Source: Schistosoma haematobium (taxonomy: Eukaryota; Platyhelminthes; Trematoda; Strigeidida; Schistosomatidae). Taken from it: 64,000 nt of DNA. Shown piece after piece: positions 33,795 through 46,640 of the stretch. Positions within the stretch are counted from its first letter, which is position 1, and every line of letters begins with the position of its first letter. The stretch lies in NCBI RefSeq assembly GCF_000699445.3, contig NC_067197.1:34207809-34271808 (forward strand). The letters are read 5' to 3'. The position numbers and the translations under genes were made by a program. The notes under the pieces are model-generated. The model did no database searches. It had not been told where the DNA came from and was given only the letters and a program-made list of their open reading frames with translations.

Positions 33795-34312
33795 TTTATT
33801 TACTTAACTACATAAAAATCGGTACAACGAAACACCAAACAGATATACGCCACAAATCATTTGATTTGTGTGTGAGGGCTGGGATACTGCCCGGGTGCCC
33901 AAACCGAAGCAGATAGTTTTCTCAGGGGGCCATATCCCGAGTCTTTGACCTAAAGGTCTATTTTCCAAGGTAGTGGAGCAACGTCAGGAGATGCAGTCCC
34001 ATGGTAGCCGGTGACCGACAATAGGTTAATACGGCATTTGTTTCCTTAGGATCCTGGAGCCCATATGCACTATTGGTATGGAATCAGGGTTTTCTAACTC
34101 CCAGGTGGATTGTCCGTATCCACCAACCCGGTGGGAGCAGGACATTCGCTTTTCGTTCTCTCAACTTCGAAACAATAATAATGGCACGAGAAGGTAGCGA
34201 GTAGGGTTTCCCTGTTATTGGCTGTAAGCAAGTGGTCATGTGAGATTGTTTCGAGAGGGAGAGCTGACTTTCCCCACTTTCGACCGTACCGTGGGACTTA
34301 GGGGAAAACTAC
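33795..34312 (-). mobile_element. Short RTE-C-derived repeat, copy 3
   Basis: On the minus strand it runs from leader sequence (gtcccacggtacggtcg, near 34300) through cctgctcccaccgggttgg to a tail gtaccgatttttatgtag followed by aagtaaataaat near 33790. It is a longer version of the 25128 copy, with extra leader at its 5' end. It shares variants with the 47357 copy. Confidence 0.7.
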
Positions 34313-34663
34313 CTACAGAAAACTTAGTTATGCCGCATACAATTGCACTACGAAGGAATAGTATCAGAACATTACGATATATCGGGAAGAAAATCTAGTC
34401 TGAGACATGATTCACTTTGGAAAAATAAACATTCCAAGTGTTCTGACATGAAATTTCTGGGAGTGATAATTTTATATTGGAAATTCCTTTCACTAGTTAT
34501 GAAACAAAAAAATACTATGCTTGAAATACTTGATGTGTACCGCTAGCTGTATTAAAAGTTCGGCTGCACCGATCATGAAAATAACGTAGTGCTGTATGAA
34601 CGAGAAATCTGAGGTGATTTTATGCGTTGAATACCTACATATTATTTATGTATTTGATTTCAG

Positions 34664-34748
34664 GTGTGCATCCTGTTCATCCGAATTTTAGATTTAGCCT
34701 TGTCAGGAACAAACGTTTCGCGTGGAGCTGCTGGCAGAATAAGTACAG
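34664..34748 (+). CDS. Candidate isolated exon, unknown gene
   Basis: An 85-base segment is bounded by a good acceptor (tatttgatttcag) and donor (gtatgc). In one frame it reads HPNFRFSLVRNKRFAWSCW, a composition typical of real protein and unlike the flanks. No neighbouring exon was found and the family is not recognised. Confidence 0.3.
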
Positions 34749-36179
34749 GTATGCAGTCACATCTACTGATTGAATTTATCATTTAAACTTATAAACTTAC
34801 AAAAGCGAGTTTAAAACAGTTAGGATCAAGTATGGGGATAAAATGAGGACTCCAAACACACGGTATCGCTCTACCTTGACTTGCCTTATCAAATATCTCA
34901 AATCACATTCAAACAAAATGTGTTCTGGGTCGTTTGACCTTCCAGCTTCCATAATTATCTTCAATTATGATAACAGGTCTATCAATTTAATTTTATCGTT
35001 ACTGAAAGTCTGACTTTGAAGACCAGGTTTTATTCTGTAAAAACTCATCCTCGGCGCTAACCCATTATTTTTATTCATACGGTGTCCCAATTATTAATCA
35101 GTCAATTCGATAAACCCAAGTTTATTTAGCACTGAGTCTCAAGCCCTGTCATATTAATTAGTCCTAGATGGAGGATAAAAATATAACATGTTAGCTATCG
35201 AGTAATAATCCGAAACGAGGGATGTCTGTATTGTAGCACCTGTTATACTGTGGTCATGTTGAGTGATTGAGATTAATGATCAACAAATTTTCCTGTAACT
35301 GAGGTGATTGTCTGAAGAATGAATCCGGCTGTGGCGTACTCAGAACTGGCTTAAATTGTACTGCGGGTTTCAGGTGAAGTGAGTGGAAATCCTTTTGTGC
35401 ATTGTTGTGTGTTTACGGCTGAAGAAGGTTCTTTCAAGTGTCGACTGAATCGCTTCACTATGTCACTAATTCGGGATAGTAGGCAGCATCAATCCCAAAA
35501 GTTCGACTGAAGCCTGGGATAATCAGGATTTAGGTTAGTGCATACAGTCTAGAATATTAGCTGATAATAATAATAATAATATGATCACAGATAACAAAGT
35601 GCTACATTAAGCAGGCCAGTCTACAGGCAACATAAAGTTGTTACAAACGCTACATGCTTTAATCTACTAAGTTACTCAATTACGTTAATAAGTCATAGCC
35701 CATATGGGCGATCTAAACAGGGGACAAATTTTCACACATTAGAATTTTAATGTGAGCGCGATTCTAATGTCTAATAGCAGAGTTGAAGCGCTTTGTGGAG
35801 GTTGCTTTGCAACGAGTAATTGGTGGTTGAAAACGATGAATTGAAGTCCAGAGCAGTCAGTTGAAGACGTTAACTTGAACGTATTAGTTCATGCCTCTCG
35901 ATGTGGATCCCTGATAAATTCTGGCGTTATAAGTGATGATGCAGGACAAAGTCGTATGTTCAATAAATATTTTCGTTGGTACACCATGAGGGTGCTGAGA
36001 GAGAGAGAAAAGCAGAACGGACGGTATTCATGACTAGTGACGTTTAGTCATTTTTACATGGACAACATTAGTGTGACTAGTTAGACGCATCCTCTTCTAT
36101 TAGGTCGATTTCTAAGCAAGTTCATTACATCAGGTCAAATAAAGCAAGCCACAACATGGCGATGAATGAACAGATAACT
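34749..36179. other. Intergenic, nothing firm
   Basis: AT-rich; a short (AAT)n run at about 35563-35580. No supportable gene. Confidence 0.35.
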
Positions 36180-36448
36180 GTCTGAATGAAGTTGATTGAA
36201 AAAGAAGCTGGAAGTTAAGGATTATGTGTAGTTTAAAAATTTAGTACGGAAAATACAATGTCCGAATACCGACTGTCTTTTTTCCACTATATATATTACA
36301 ACTCGTTTTCATGACTTTGGTAGAGTCATTGGTGGACCAATTCAGGGTCACGGACATAAGTCAAAGAGATGTTTGGAATAAGAAATTGGCATCAATACCA
36401 TTAGCTTGTGATATCCCAATTGACCATAAGGAGCCGTAATTAAACAAA
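36180..36448 (+). repeat. Diverged single copy of satellite unit part
   Basis: It matches unit positions about 885-1270 of the array at 1-6428: ggattatgtgtagttta near 36219 and ccataaggagccgtaattaa at 36424-36443 are nearly exact, with indels between. This shows the satellite unit also exists as a dispersed repeat. Confidence 0.7.
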
Positions 36449-36889
36449 ATGAGTGATTAGTTTCTGACCGATTGTTTGGAGAAGGAGTATAGAATGGTTT
36501 TATCAGGAATGATGCTTCATATAACTAAATGAAGTCGTCCACACAAGTTAGTACATAGAATTGTCCATCCAAATGTGGCAGGGCAATATTAAATGGAAAC
36601 GAACTCAGCCAAAACGTTCACATGGTGTTAGAGAAACATGGAAGAGATTCGATGTTTTTTTACATTTTTTGCTCATACTAAGCGCTGATGTCCTAACTCC
36701 TTCAAATCCGTTGCACTTCGGGCCGACGAAACTGTTTGGCATTCAGCTGAGTTGTGGTTTGACCACATGAATGGAACGAGTAGTGAGAAATATTGAAAAT
36801 GCTGTAATAATATTCTTTTGATGTGACTAAGAGACGTTGACCGGTAAATGGGTCAAAAAGTGTGAGTATAATGGGACGGTTCAGAGAAT

Positions 36890-37102
36890 TTGACTAAAAA
36901 TTTTCGAAAATTCTGGGTCTGTTGCACAGGCACTAAACTTGTCATCGAGGATAGTAAAATAATCATCCACTCTATTCAAGAGTTTGATGATGCAGAATCA
37001 GGCCTTCTTGAACGAATTTTACAGGGTTGTAGTGAAATTTATCCTCCGGTCATTACAAACAAAGGACCCTATCACCTTAAACGACACTTAACGAATAGCT
37101 AA
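36890..37102 (+). other. Short ORF, protein-like, unknown
   Basis: Seventy codons including SEIYPPVITNKGPYHLKRHL, which looks constrained. It lies downstream of satellite-related sequence and may be a retroelement or host gene remnant. No family assigned. Confidence 0.25.
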
Positions 37103-37749
37103 CAACCGGTAGTTTTCAACTAATGTCAACAGTTATGCCGCTGTGTGGGGAATACCACGTTTTTTATCGGACTGAATGTTGGTAGTTATTTTGGAAAATT
37201 CATTATAATCCCGTTCGTTATTTTTTGTATGCTTTTAATCTTAACTGGTATGTCATTAGTATTATAGACGTCTATAAAGTGTTTAGGTTAAAACGGTCTA
37301 TTATCTCATTTAATAACGTCCTTTATCTACTTTAGTCGCTTTTTTAATCTTACATAATGGTGCTTCTTGATTTAGACGATCTAAGCGTTTCGTTGAGCGT
37401 AAAATTAGGTTGCTTGAAACCATCTAGAACCGTCGCGAGACAAATCATTCAACCAGACCAAAGGTTATATCCAGTCTAAGAAATCCATGTTGAAGCCTGA
37501 AGTTCTAATGAGAAGTTGTGACCAACAAAGTTGGTGGTCTCGTGGTATCGAAATAATACCGAGGTCGTGCCAAGGTTTACAGATGAGACTACCGTGGGTA
37601 TGTCGGTAAACCCAAAGTCACAAACAACGGAAAAAGACTATTTTTGGTTCAATTAAACATAAACGCGCAGTAAAACAATAACTGATACAGTTGCTTATAC
37701 TAATAAATGTCTCTATTACACCAATCGCGTTCTCTTCAAAAAAGTAGAT

Positions 37750-37995
37750 CACTATAAGAGTTTACCTCAAGCAACTAAGTATATGTAAAAAAAAGAGCTC
37801 AAGTATTCATTCACGTACTTATTTTGTATAGACATTACATTTCCTGTTATTCTATTTTGAATACTGAGAAGCTTTGTGTGCTTGAACAGTTACTGCCCTG
37901 CTCCACTGTGACTGCGTCGCGATCTAAATAAAGACTTATTAACTTCTAGCCTGGTTTCTTCTATCAATAGAACGAGGGTTACCTAGAAGCACGAA
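37750..37995 (+). repeat. Solo-LTR-like repeat, copy 1
   Basis: It matches 43835-44086 in the same orientation over about 245 bases. Shared landmarks are ctccactgtgactgcg, gatctaaataaagactta (with a polyadenylation signal) and ctatcaataga/gacgagggttacct. The AATAAA near the right end suggests an LTR R-U5 part. No internal retroelement region lies between or next to the copies. Confidence 0.6.
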
Positions 37996-38084
37996 AGAGA
38001 CAGGTATCTACCTCAGACAATCGATGGATGGTTGAGTAAGATCATGGATTGATTGAAGTAAGAAATTAACATCGTTGGATGCCA

Positions 38085-38260
38085 GCTCAGTGGTCTACTG
38101 GTTAAGCGGTCGCGTGCAAGCTGAAGGCCCTGTGTTTGAGTCCTGCATGCGGGACCGTGTATGCGTACTGTTGAGGAGTCCCATACCAATGCACAATGAA
38201 CATTCAGTGCTTCCAGGTTTTCCATCTAGCTTACATCAACTCATGAATTCAGCTATTAAA
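38085..38260 (+). mobile_element. Smα-type SINE with decayed hammerhead
   Basis: Box A-like gctcagtggtctac (38085-38098) and box B-like gtgtttgagtcc (38132-38143) are followed by a hammerhead region at 38163-38213. There the core reads ttgagga instead of ctgagga and the gaaac segment is changed, so cleavage is not expected. The 3' part cttccaggttttccat matches the copies at 19354-19779. Confidence 0.75.
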
Positions 38261-38934
38261 ATTACTACATTCTCCACAAACCCCATTTTAATAACACGAT
38301 AAACTTGCCGGGCAACCAAGTTTTATAAAGTTTTACGATGAGTAAAATTCCAAAGCACTTCCCGTAACATTGCTTCGAGCTCTGGAGTCAAATGATTTTT
38401 TACCAGATTCATGATACATAAACAGACGTACTCGACTACCTTCGAATTTTCAAGTTAATAGACATATAACTGTTATATAGGCAGTGGAAGAGCACCTTGC
38501 ACTGAATAATTCGGGCCAATTTCCTATAAAGGCACATAGCTTTAGAAACAGGGTTGTCGTTTTGCTTGCGGAGCACATGTGCCTCCCAGATTTCGCCAAG
38601 TCAGTTGAGACTATATAGCCGAATTACTTCTTCTCCACTGAGATTACTGTATTTTTAATGTAAAGTTCGCTAGTTCCTTTTCAATGACAAAAAATATCAC
38701 ACAATTCGATCCTCAGTCATCTCCTTAATGTATTTTTTGTTGGTGACCAACCAAGTGATTTTGATCTCAACTTTACGACATTGCAGATGACCCCGATACT
38801 TAGTGGGATTTGCAAGGTCTCTCAGACGTTTCTAATCTTACAGAACACTTAAGTATGATGAAAAATGAACAAGGTGTAAGCCCGTGCTCACAGAAACTCT
38901 CGTCCTCTTAAAACCAATTGTAATGGAAAGAGAA

Positions 38935-39115
38935 CAGTGGAAATCCCTCTGCAGCTTCTTTGTTGAACAGTATTGTCATTTTTTGTCCCTTCTCCCTTTT
39001 TGTGTATTCTGACCTTTGTTCTGATCTCGGTTAACCACACCTTTTGTTCTTCAGTCTTCCTCGTTTAAGCCTTTATTATGTGATTTTGATTAAAGACTTA
39101 TCCTTTGTCACCTAA
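38935..39115. repeat. Dispersed LTR-like repeat, copy 2
   Basis: Same family as 8331-8510 (gcagcttctttgttg, cacaccttttgttcttcag, cctttattatgtgatttt). Here it is not next to gypsy coding sequence. Confidence 0.55.
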
Positions 39116-40169
39116 TTTTCTATTGCATGTTGCCAGACCATTGACAGTAAGGTCGTGTTTGACTAAGCTCAATGTCACGGCGTGGTTCAGCTTGTGACTG
39201 TTAACCTCCTGACTGTCTGCTTGAGAGAATTGCTGCAATCCCTGCAGATAGATATTTGATCCCATCTTGTTGGCGTATTTGTATTTATTCTCAGGTATCA
39301 AACCCTTTAGTATTAACCGTTTCCCTCATTGTTTAGTGCGCTACTTTGCGTTAGAGAAACTTCTGACTGTATAGCACAGGCTGTACCGTTTGAGGTATTT
39401 TGTACTTTTGATATAATTTGTTCTATTTTCTAAATTAGAACCGTTTATATTGAGCACAGAGTTTGTGTTTTGATGTAATATTATACAAGTATCTCAAAAA
39501 CGCGTTGTGAGCTATACAGAGGAACCTAGTCTGATCTAATCGAATAAATTTTGGTTCGTCAGTCCGTCGTTCCAACCGAATATTGGTTGTTCGGTCGCTA
39601 TACCAATAAATATAGAGAGAACACATTGAACAGTAATGATTCCTTTATTACCTATATTCCGAATGATTCTATTATCACGTTATTGAATAAAGAAGCGGAT
39701 GTGGTCAATTGTGTCTCCTTAGGAATCCAGCAGCCACTAGAGAATGTTATCCCTTGAAGTAACTTTGTGGAGCCTTGATTCATATGACCTGTGAACCATT
39801 GAGGACCGTTTGCTAGATTAATTTAGAACGTCACTTGGAAGCTAACATACACCGTGTCTTCTTATCTGAAGACGGATATTTAATTATTTGTAAAAATTCA
39901 ATGAGTAATCAGTAGCGTATTGAAGCTGAAAAACATCAACTAACTCCTATGAAAGCTATAAATTTGCACCATGTGTTGTAGAGGATGATAATGTAGGATA
40001 CTAGGTGGGGCTGTAATTTCTGGATGACCTTTTAGCAACTCCAAAATAACCTCGCAATGTCCTTCTACTTACTAAGTTTTAATGAAAGTCATATATTAGT
40101 GTTCGGAATTAGAATTAGGAATTAGATTGAACGTTTTCGTAACGAACCGACAACATCTACAACGCTAAA
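39116..40169. other. Intergenic, nothing firm
   Basis: Short ORFs of 60-70 codons on both strands (39301-39098, 39626-39435, 39551-39757) show no recognisable motif and are left uncalled. Confidence 0.3.
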
Positions 40170-40547
40170 ATGGTACTTAGCTACATGAATCAATGTATTT
40201 CGCGCCAAAATACAAGATCTACTGTCTTAACTCTGATTGGCTCGTCCATAAGTTATAACCTCTCCGAATATGGAAAGCCTAGCAAAATTGTTTGTGGGAA
40301 TGATTTCGCGGTTAGAATAATCAAACTGTGGAATTCTCCTAAGGAAGCAATGATGATAAGACCATCTGCAGAGTCTATTAAAAGAAGCCCGGACACTTTC
40401 CATTGTGAATTGAGCAAATTTGACCTATATTCTATCATTCAATCGCTTTGCTCACTATTATGTTTCAGATATCGAATTAATAACACAAACCCAGGCTTTT
40501 GCTCTACCAGTAATTCTCACCCCGTACCACATCCCAACAATTTGTGA
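40170..40547 (+). pseudogene. Possible CR1-like LINE C-terminal fragment
   Basis: The 125-codon ORF contains CGNDFAVRIIKLWNSPKEAM and SAESIKRSPDTFHCE. This resembles the conserved C-terminal tail of CR1/jockey-type LINE polyproteins (a V-x-x-W-N-S-L-P then F-K-x-x-L-D pattern). The RT core is not seen upstream. Moderate to weak support. Confidence 0.35.
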
Positions 40548-41991
40548 CACGTCAACATATGGCGTTATATTGACATACGTCACAAGACACCCTCCATTGT
40601 TTCCGTGGATTTCGGGTGTTGTAGTATTTTTAAATCAATGGAAACCAGAAAATACATTAATTTACACACCGGAACTTCAAGTTTTTCAGTCAGAATGCCT
40701 GTTAAAACCCTATCAGTGATAAATTATTGAACATGATGGTGGAATTATAGTGTCATCAGTCAGAAGATTTCTTGATGAATAACAATTTGAATCTAGTTTT
40801 TAGTGAAAATCTATTGCTTTATAAGACTATTAACAGGTCACACTTGAACTGTACCACATCTGGTGACCTAATTTATCAGTAATTTGCTATAGAAAACACG
40901 AGACCGCCGTCAATCTGAAACTCAGGGTAGTAAAGAATATAACGGATGGCGTGGAGTCTCGAATGTAGTTGACTGTATTTTTACTGTCTATGACCTCCAG
41001 CAATTCCCGAGCTGTGGAGAAAACACCTGACGACTGACTCTGAGTTCTATATGGGTGATTCTCAGTTTAAGTCAGAGTGATCTCGCTCAGTCAAAAGGAT
41101 TTCAGATTTAGTGAGATCCGAAGATGCCTTGTTTGCCCAGAATTTATGTACTTTGGTATGCATGTAGAATCATGGTTTGGCTCAGTATTATTGCACCTGT
41201 CTTTGTTGCAAGATTAATAAACCTATGTTACTAAAGTCTGAGTTGAGAACTATTAGCACTGATCATGGCTGTATCATAGTGTTAACAATCATTTGAAATA
41301 AGACTAAACAACTTTCTATGCGAGGTTAAGTAGTGTTAGCTTTGCAGCTTCGTCTTTTAAAAATTAGTCCATTTATTTATAGATGTGATGTAGAGTCTTT
41401 TGTATGCCTGATCAAGAGATGCCATGAAGTCATGTGCCACATCAATTAACTTTACAGCTGGAAAACTTGGGGTACTCACATTCTGGTTTACTGAGCTGGG
41501 CTTAGTACTCAAATTAGTTCCACACTTTGTGGGGTGCTAGACACTTAACCGCTCTGGGAGTCATACCAAATTGAATATTTATAAAAAGATAGCTTGTGAT
41601 CTCTTAAAACTGTCTTGTGGTTTTGATCAAGTGTAGGCATTAAAGAAGTATGCGTAGTTAATACGTTAGGTGTATTTTATGTGGTATTAGTATGTATGTG
41701 GTGGACAGATTCTTGTTACATATTACGTGGACGACTGACGACCTATCGAATTATGTTGCTAAGAGATGTCTGAGCAAGCTGAACTTTAAATAAAATGATT
41801 AAGACTGCGCTGGTGTAGTTTAATTAGAACTCACTACCAGCTTTTTACGTAGGTTAACTTCACACACAAGTGATGAGTTTCTTAAGTGGGTTCCGTGGAC
41901 GTACCTCTGACTACAAAAAGATTACAATCTGGACTTGCACGATGAAGCCAGAGAAGGTTTGAGACAAAACTATCATAAATATATTTGTAGA
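40548..41991. other. Intergenic, nothing recognised
   Basis: No gene or repeat partner seen. Confidence 0.3.
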
Positions 41992-42390
41992 ATTGTGGTC
42001 TACCTCGATGTTACTACTGCTCTAACAATAGACCTAATCCTAAAGTTGTAGATTTGTCATGATATAACTGTCTAATCTATAAGTTCTTACGTGGAAGTCA
42101 CATCATCGTCTACACCAAATAATCGCATCGTAACAGTCACCAACATATGATAGAGAACAAACTTAGTCTAGAGACAGAATAATATACTTAATATGAATGA
42201 AAGATATACGGTAACACTCAAGAGTGACTAGCCTGCAAGGTCAAGCCATGCCATCGGATCAATTCGAATTCATTCAATTCATTGTCCCCGCCTTTTTCAT
42301 CGTTAGGTTCATCTCCGCGTTAAATGTTGAATGTCCGTTTTCCCAGTTGTCTCGTGTTCAGATTTAGGAATTTCGTGGTTAGGGCCCGAA
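41992..42390 (+). repeat. Diverged single copy of satellite unit 112-525
   Basis: Matches include gatttgtcatgatataactg (one unit block nearly exact), cttacgtggaagtcaca and ttgaatgtccgttttcccag at lower identity. The match stops before the gag-like part of the unit. The segment may correspond to an LTR of the parent element. Confidence 0.75.
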
Positions 42391-43834
42391 GTCAGTATAT
42401 ATTCACCCGTCAGCAATACCGTTTATCTTTCGGTATTGCTCTAAATACAAGGAAAGCATTTAACATTCAGTGAATAGTTTACTATACGTAATCTTTTTTA
42501 AATTATCTAGTCGTTAAACAAAATTGTAAATTACGGTTGCAATCTACCCTGCTGTTATTTTGCAAAGAAGGCACTTGTATGGATCAAGTATTCAGAGTTT
42601 CTGGTCTACCTGTATCTGCAATATCTGAGTACGTGGACAACTAACTACGTGTCTGAGCAACTTGCGGTTATCGAGCATCGTATGCAAGTGAGTTCTACAA
42701 ATAAAAACAACGGCCTTATACGCACTCGGATCTCTGCCCTCCTGAATGCTAGATAACAAATTTAGCTAATAAATCACACCGGCCTACAATGGAAATGACT
42801 ATAGTATTTCCTTACACTGATTAATCATTCATAATACTTTGGACTAATAAAACTTTCACATTTCTATGGTACGGATCAACTTGTTACCTAGATGACTTGG
42901 GGAAATGTAGCTTCAATATATCACGCATACCTACATCGAGCCATCAAATGGTGGTTGACAGATGTGTTCGATCCTCATACTCTTTATAGTTTTCTTTTAC
43001 TTCTTGACCGTATATTCTACTTTTCCGGGCTGAGAAGTACTCTTATGCACTCGCGGTTACATACCTGGTTGTAAAAGGCGGTCATCATGGACTCAAGGTC
43101 ATACATTTGATCGAGTTTGATAAGGAGTTCAACTTCTGGTAAATTCACACATTTACATATATTTGCATTCTAAAAGAGTATTTTTTGTTGTTTTCATACT
43201 TTTTCGTACACAAGATGTATACGCTATGTCTATTTCCTTCCAGATTACCAATCCATTCTGGAAGCCAAACACTTACGAAGAAACGAAAAATTATCAACTA
43301 TATTTATGTATTTCCATTTTGTACCTTAGTATTTTATGCAAGCAGTGGAGCAGTTCTTCAGGTTTCATTGGTTTTCATCGTTGCCTTTGAAATAGATCCT
43401 TCTTTATTTTTTTGCTTGAGGGCAACTCAAGAGGCAGGTGAGTAAACACCTGACAGCCGAACAGAGCATGGAAAAATCGTACCTCACCAACATGGTGTTG
43501 GATAGCCCGCTCGCAGCACTTCCTCAGATATTCTAGTTTCATTTTCCCACCCTTTTCTCTTGCAAGCACGTGGCAAACCTCCAGCGATAGTTGTAGGAGA
43601 AATTACATGCTACAAAATAAGATGGCAAGCTAGTAAATGAAGAGACATCCATGGACTATCGTCGATTGCTGATGGAGTTAGTCATCATTGTTTGGAAGTC
43701 AAACAGAGTGTGAGTTAATAATTCTCTCTTTGGCTGCGGAAACAGAACTAAGGTGTTTTTGATAGATAGGTTAATCGAACCGACATTCCTACAGAAGTCG
43801 ATTCTAGGTGAAGCTAATGTAATAGCTTAAGTTG
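42391..43834. other. Intergenic, nothing firm
   Basis: Several overlapping 60-86-codon ORFs around 43163-43569 are low-complexity hydrophobic and not supported as genes. Confidence 0.3.
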
Positions 43835-44086
43835 ATTGTTTAAGAGTTGACCTCAAACAACAAAGCATATGTCAGAACAATAGAGTTCAAGTATTTATTC
43901 ACCTCCGTACTTTGTATAGGCATTATATTTCCTGTAATCTTATATTGAATTTTGAGAGGCTTTGTTTGTGTGAACAGGTAATCCCACGCTCCACTGTGAC
44001 TGCGCGAAGATCTAAATAAAGACTTATTCACTACTAGCCTGGTCTCTTCTATCAATAGGACGAGGGTTACCTACAGGCGCGAAAAA
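43835..44086 (+). repeat. Solo-LTR-like repeat, copy 2
   Basis: Partner of 37750-37995: cactgtgactgcgc, gatctaaataaagactta, ctatcaataggacgaggg. The copies differ by many substitutions and small indels, so they are old. Confidence 0.6.
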
Positions 44087-44689
44087 TCAATGAAATAATG
44101 CTTCAAATAGAAACAGTTATGATGATCAGAATTATTCGAAATAGTGTGCTAACTAGGAAATTCCAAAATAGTTGAATCTAAAGCAATTATAACTAGGTGG
44201 GCACCAACGAACGTGTTATATTTGGAATTCGAAATCAGCGAGCAATCAAGTACAAATAAACCATAAGTCTGTACAAGTACCACAGTAATCCATAGAAAAG
44301 ATGTCGTTTGTGATGTCAGTTGTTATTAAACCGGGTAAAAATAAGGCATGTTACGGGAAAACAAAATTCCCATTAACCTGTCATACAGCTATTAACTTTC
44401 ATAAGTACTTCAATGGTGTGTGAAAATTTTCGCTGCTATCCTGGTGGATACATCACATGTTAAACAGAAACTGCTTCGATAGTTTTGAATAACCGACAGT
44501 CGTGCTGTCAGAAACACACGAACTCCGTTACTGTTTCTAGCGCCTTGGTAACTGATTAGCCAGTAATTTGAAACTTTTCAATGACCACAGCAATCATCTG
44601 TGTACATGTTACTTGTATGTTTGTATTGCACTGTATGAGCTGATGTTACCAGTTCGCTTTTGTTCCGCCTAACAGTGCCTTTTGCAGCT

Positions 44690-46640
44690 TAGCAAACGTA
44701 GAGTGCGGTTTTTGATGGCCGAAGGTTGCTTGCAGATTTTGGGTACCACTTGAAGAGGTTGAATTCCACTAAAATCAGGATATGATTGGATTCAAGACGA
44801 GTAGAGCGGGATAATCCTTCCAGCATATTATTGTCGTACTCGATGTCAGAAGTGGGCTTCCTGTAGATGACTCCAACTGGATAGCTCGAGTTGGTACAAA
44901 ACCTTTTTGAGTATCATATAGATTCATTAAGATTGGTAAACTCTTGATTTCGAACTTGGTGTACTTCCAGGCAAGATTGCTAGTATAAGGCTACTCCACC
45001 CAACTTCCTGATTTTCTGTCATTGCGAAATAAAGACATCTTAGGTAATACCAGCTCCTGGTCCGTAAACTGATAAGACATCCACGTTTCAGATATTCCTT
45101 TCAGATGAGCATTATTAGCATTACTGAGCTTGCGCAGCTCGTCCATTTTATTTGTTAGACTCGCGACGTTTATGTAGAAGCAATTTACGCTTTCACTTTG
45201 ATTCGCGTGAGCTCCCCTGTCCTGAGTCTTGTGTAAGTGGACAGGTAGCTTACCTACACAGGGTTTTTGGAGTTGATCGTCCCTTTCCTTCCCACGTGTT
45301 TTCATGATCTAGAAAGTCCACAAGTGGAATAGTCAGTTCCAACTAGATTTTGTGCTTGATCATGGCATCATATGGCTTATCAGGTGTATATGGATTCTAG
45401 TTGACAACCGTGGTCTGTTGGCATGAAATGCTTCGAGAGTTGCAACCGTCAAATGAGATGGGAAACTTATCTTCATCAACCGAAGTCCTTCGTGGCTAGT
45501 CTCACAACTTGTTGAGTCAATATGTTTTCGAGGTTCATAGACTATTTGATGAATTTCCACTCCCGAATATCAGGGTTTATGCGAATAGGTCCCTGTTTTT
45601 CGGTGCTTTTCGCACAATGATATTTCTTCCACGGAACAATGTGCGAGATTCCTTAAGGGTGTTCCGGATGAGATTGCGCTCAGAATACAGGCAGTATTCT
45701 TGCATTCCCATCCAATTTCAGTAAATGATTGGCTGGTAGGATATCCTCTACGTCGGTAACGTTAGTGAGTGTTACACGAAGTAGTTTTCGGTGATCTTGA
45801 TGCTTAGAATCCTTTCCTCGAGTGAGCTGTATGACCATCAAAGGCTCTATTTTGGGAAGTTTGAGCTTCTTGTTTAACGTTTTTCAGAACATCCTGTCAG
45901 TTTTGTCCTGCAAACTAAGGAGTAGGCTGTCTTTAAGATGCATGATTATGAAAGAATTATAGCGAACTGTTATTGTTTTTCCAGATTTTCGGGTACGTTC
46001 AGGTTGAGGAACTTATTGTTTGGTGGTCGAAGCACGTTTCAGATTCCCGTGCTCTTCCCTGACCGGTTGAACGTTCTTGGGGGTAGATTGTACGGCAAAA
46101 TCACCAGTTGATCTCAGTACAATACTTGGGATGTTCAGCCTCTTAGACGTGACACCTGTTCCTTTTAAATTTTGTTGACGGGATTCCAATCGCCACCGGA
46201 GTTTCGGGAACCACCATTACATTCAGCGTCCCTGGTCTGAGAGATCCAAGGTTGCTGAAAGAGTCTGGTACCGTAGATGTTATGATGGTGCTGAGCTTCA
46301 GTATGTCCTCACTGGTGTTGATACATGCTCCATAGCGATGTCAAGGTGTCACTTCTTGTCTTCACTGAGCATCTTTGTTTGTTTACTCGTTTTAGGACCG
46401 TCTTTTTTCAGGTTTGCTGACAGCTTTTTTCCGCAGACCTGTCAAGAGAATGATGATGTTGCTCAGCAAAACCTCAGCATTGATGTTGCATGTGCCACAT
46501 ACCCATCTATGATACGACTTACTGAGTCTGTTGTAAGCAATTACTGTAAGATCTGTGCACGCTCCGTGAAACCAACCTAATCATTTGTTACACTGCATGC
46601 CAGAGGTAACAGCAAAACGGCATCCAGGTCGCTTGCATGT
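44690..46640 (-). mobile_element. CR1-like LINE, 5' part (ORF1 zinc finger and endonuclease start)
   Basis: On the minus strand, near 46608-46470, a PHD-like zinc finger is recognisable: WFHGACTDLTVIAYNRLSK followed by WVCGTC, typical of ORF1 of CR1-clade LINEs. One expected cysteine codon is a TGA. The middle (46340-45310) is frame-broken. From 45305 ORF2 begins with an endonuclease (separate entry) that continues frame-shifted to about 44700 (SYPVGVIYRKPTSDIEYDNN, then RLESNHILILVEFNL). No RT follows, so the copy is 3'-truncated or rearranged. Confidence 0.65.
44991..45305 (-). pseudogene. CR1-like endonuclease N-terminal part
   Basis: The 104-codon ORF has CFYINVASLTNKMDELRKLS and GISETWMSYQFTDQELVLP, followed by an R-N-D-R segment. 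These are the first strand, the catalytic Glu (SETW) and the following loop of APE-type endonucleases in CR1/SR1-like LINEs. It is interrupted after SWVE by a stop; downstream strands continue in another frame. Confidence 0.7.

Noticed and set aside
43163..43569. Cluster of 64-86-codon ORFs on both strands
   Set aside because: Mutually overlapping, low-complexity, no recognisable motif or splice context.
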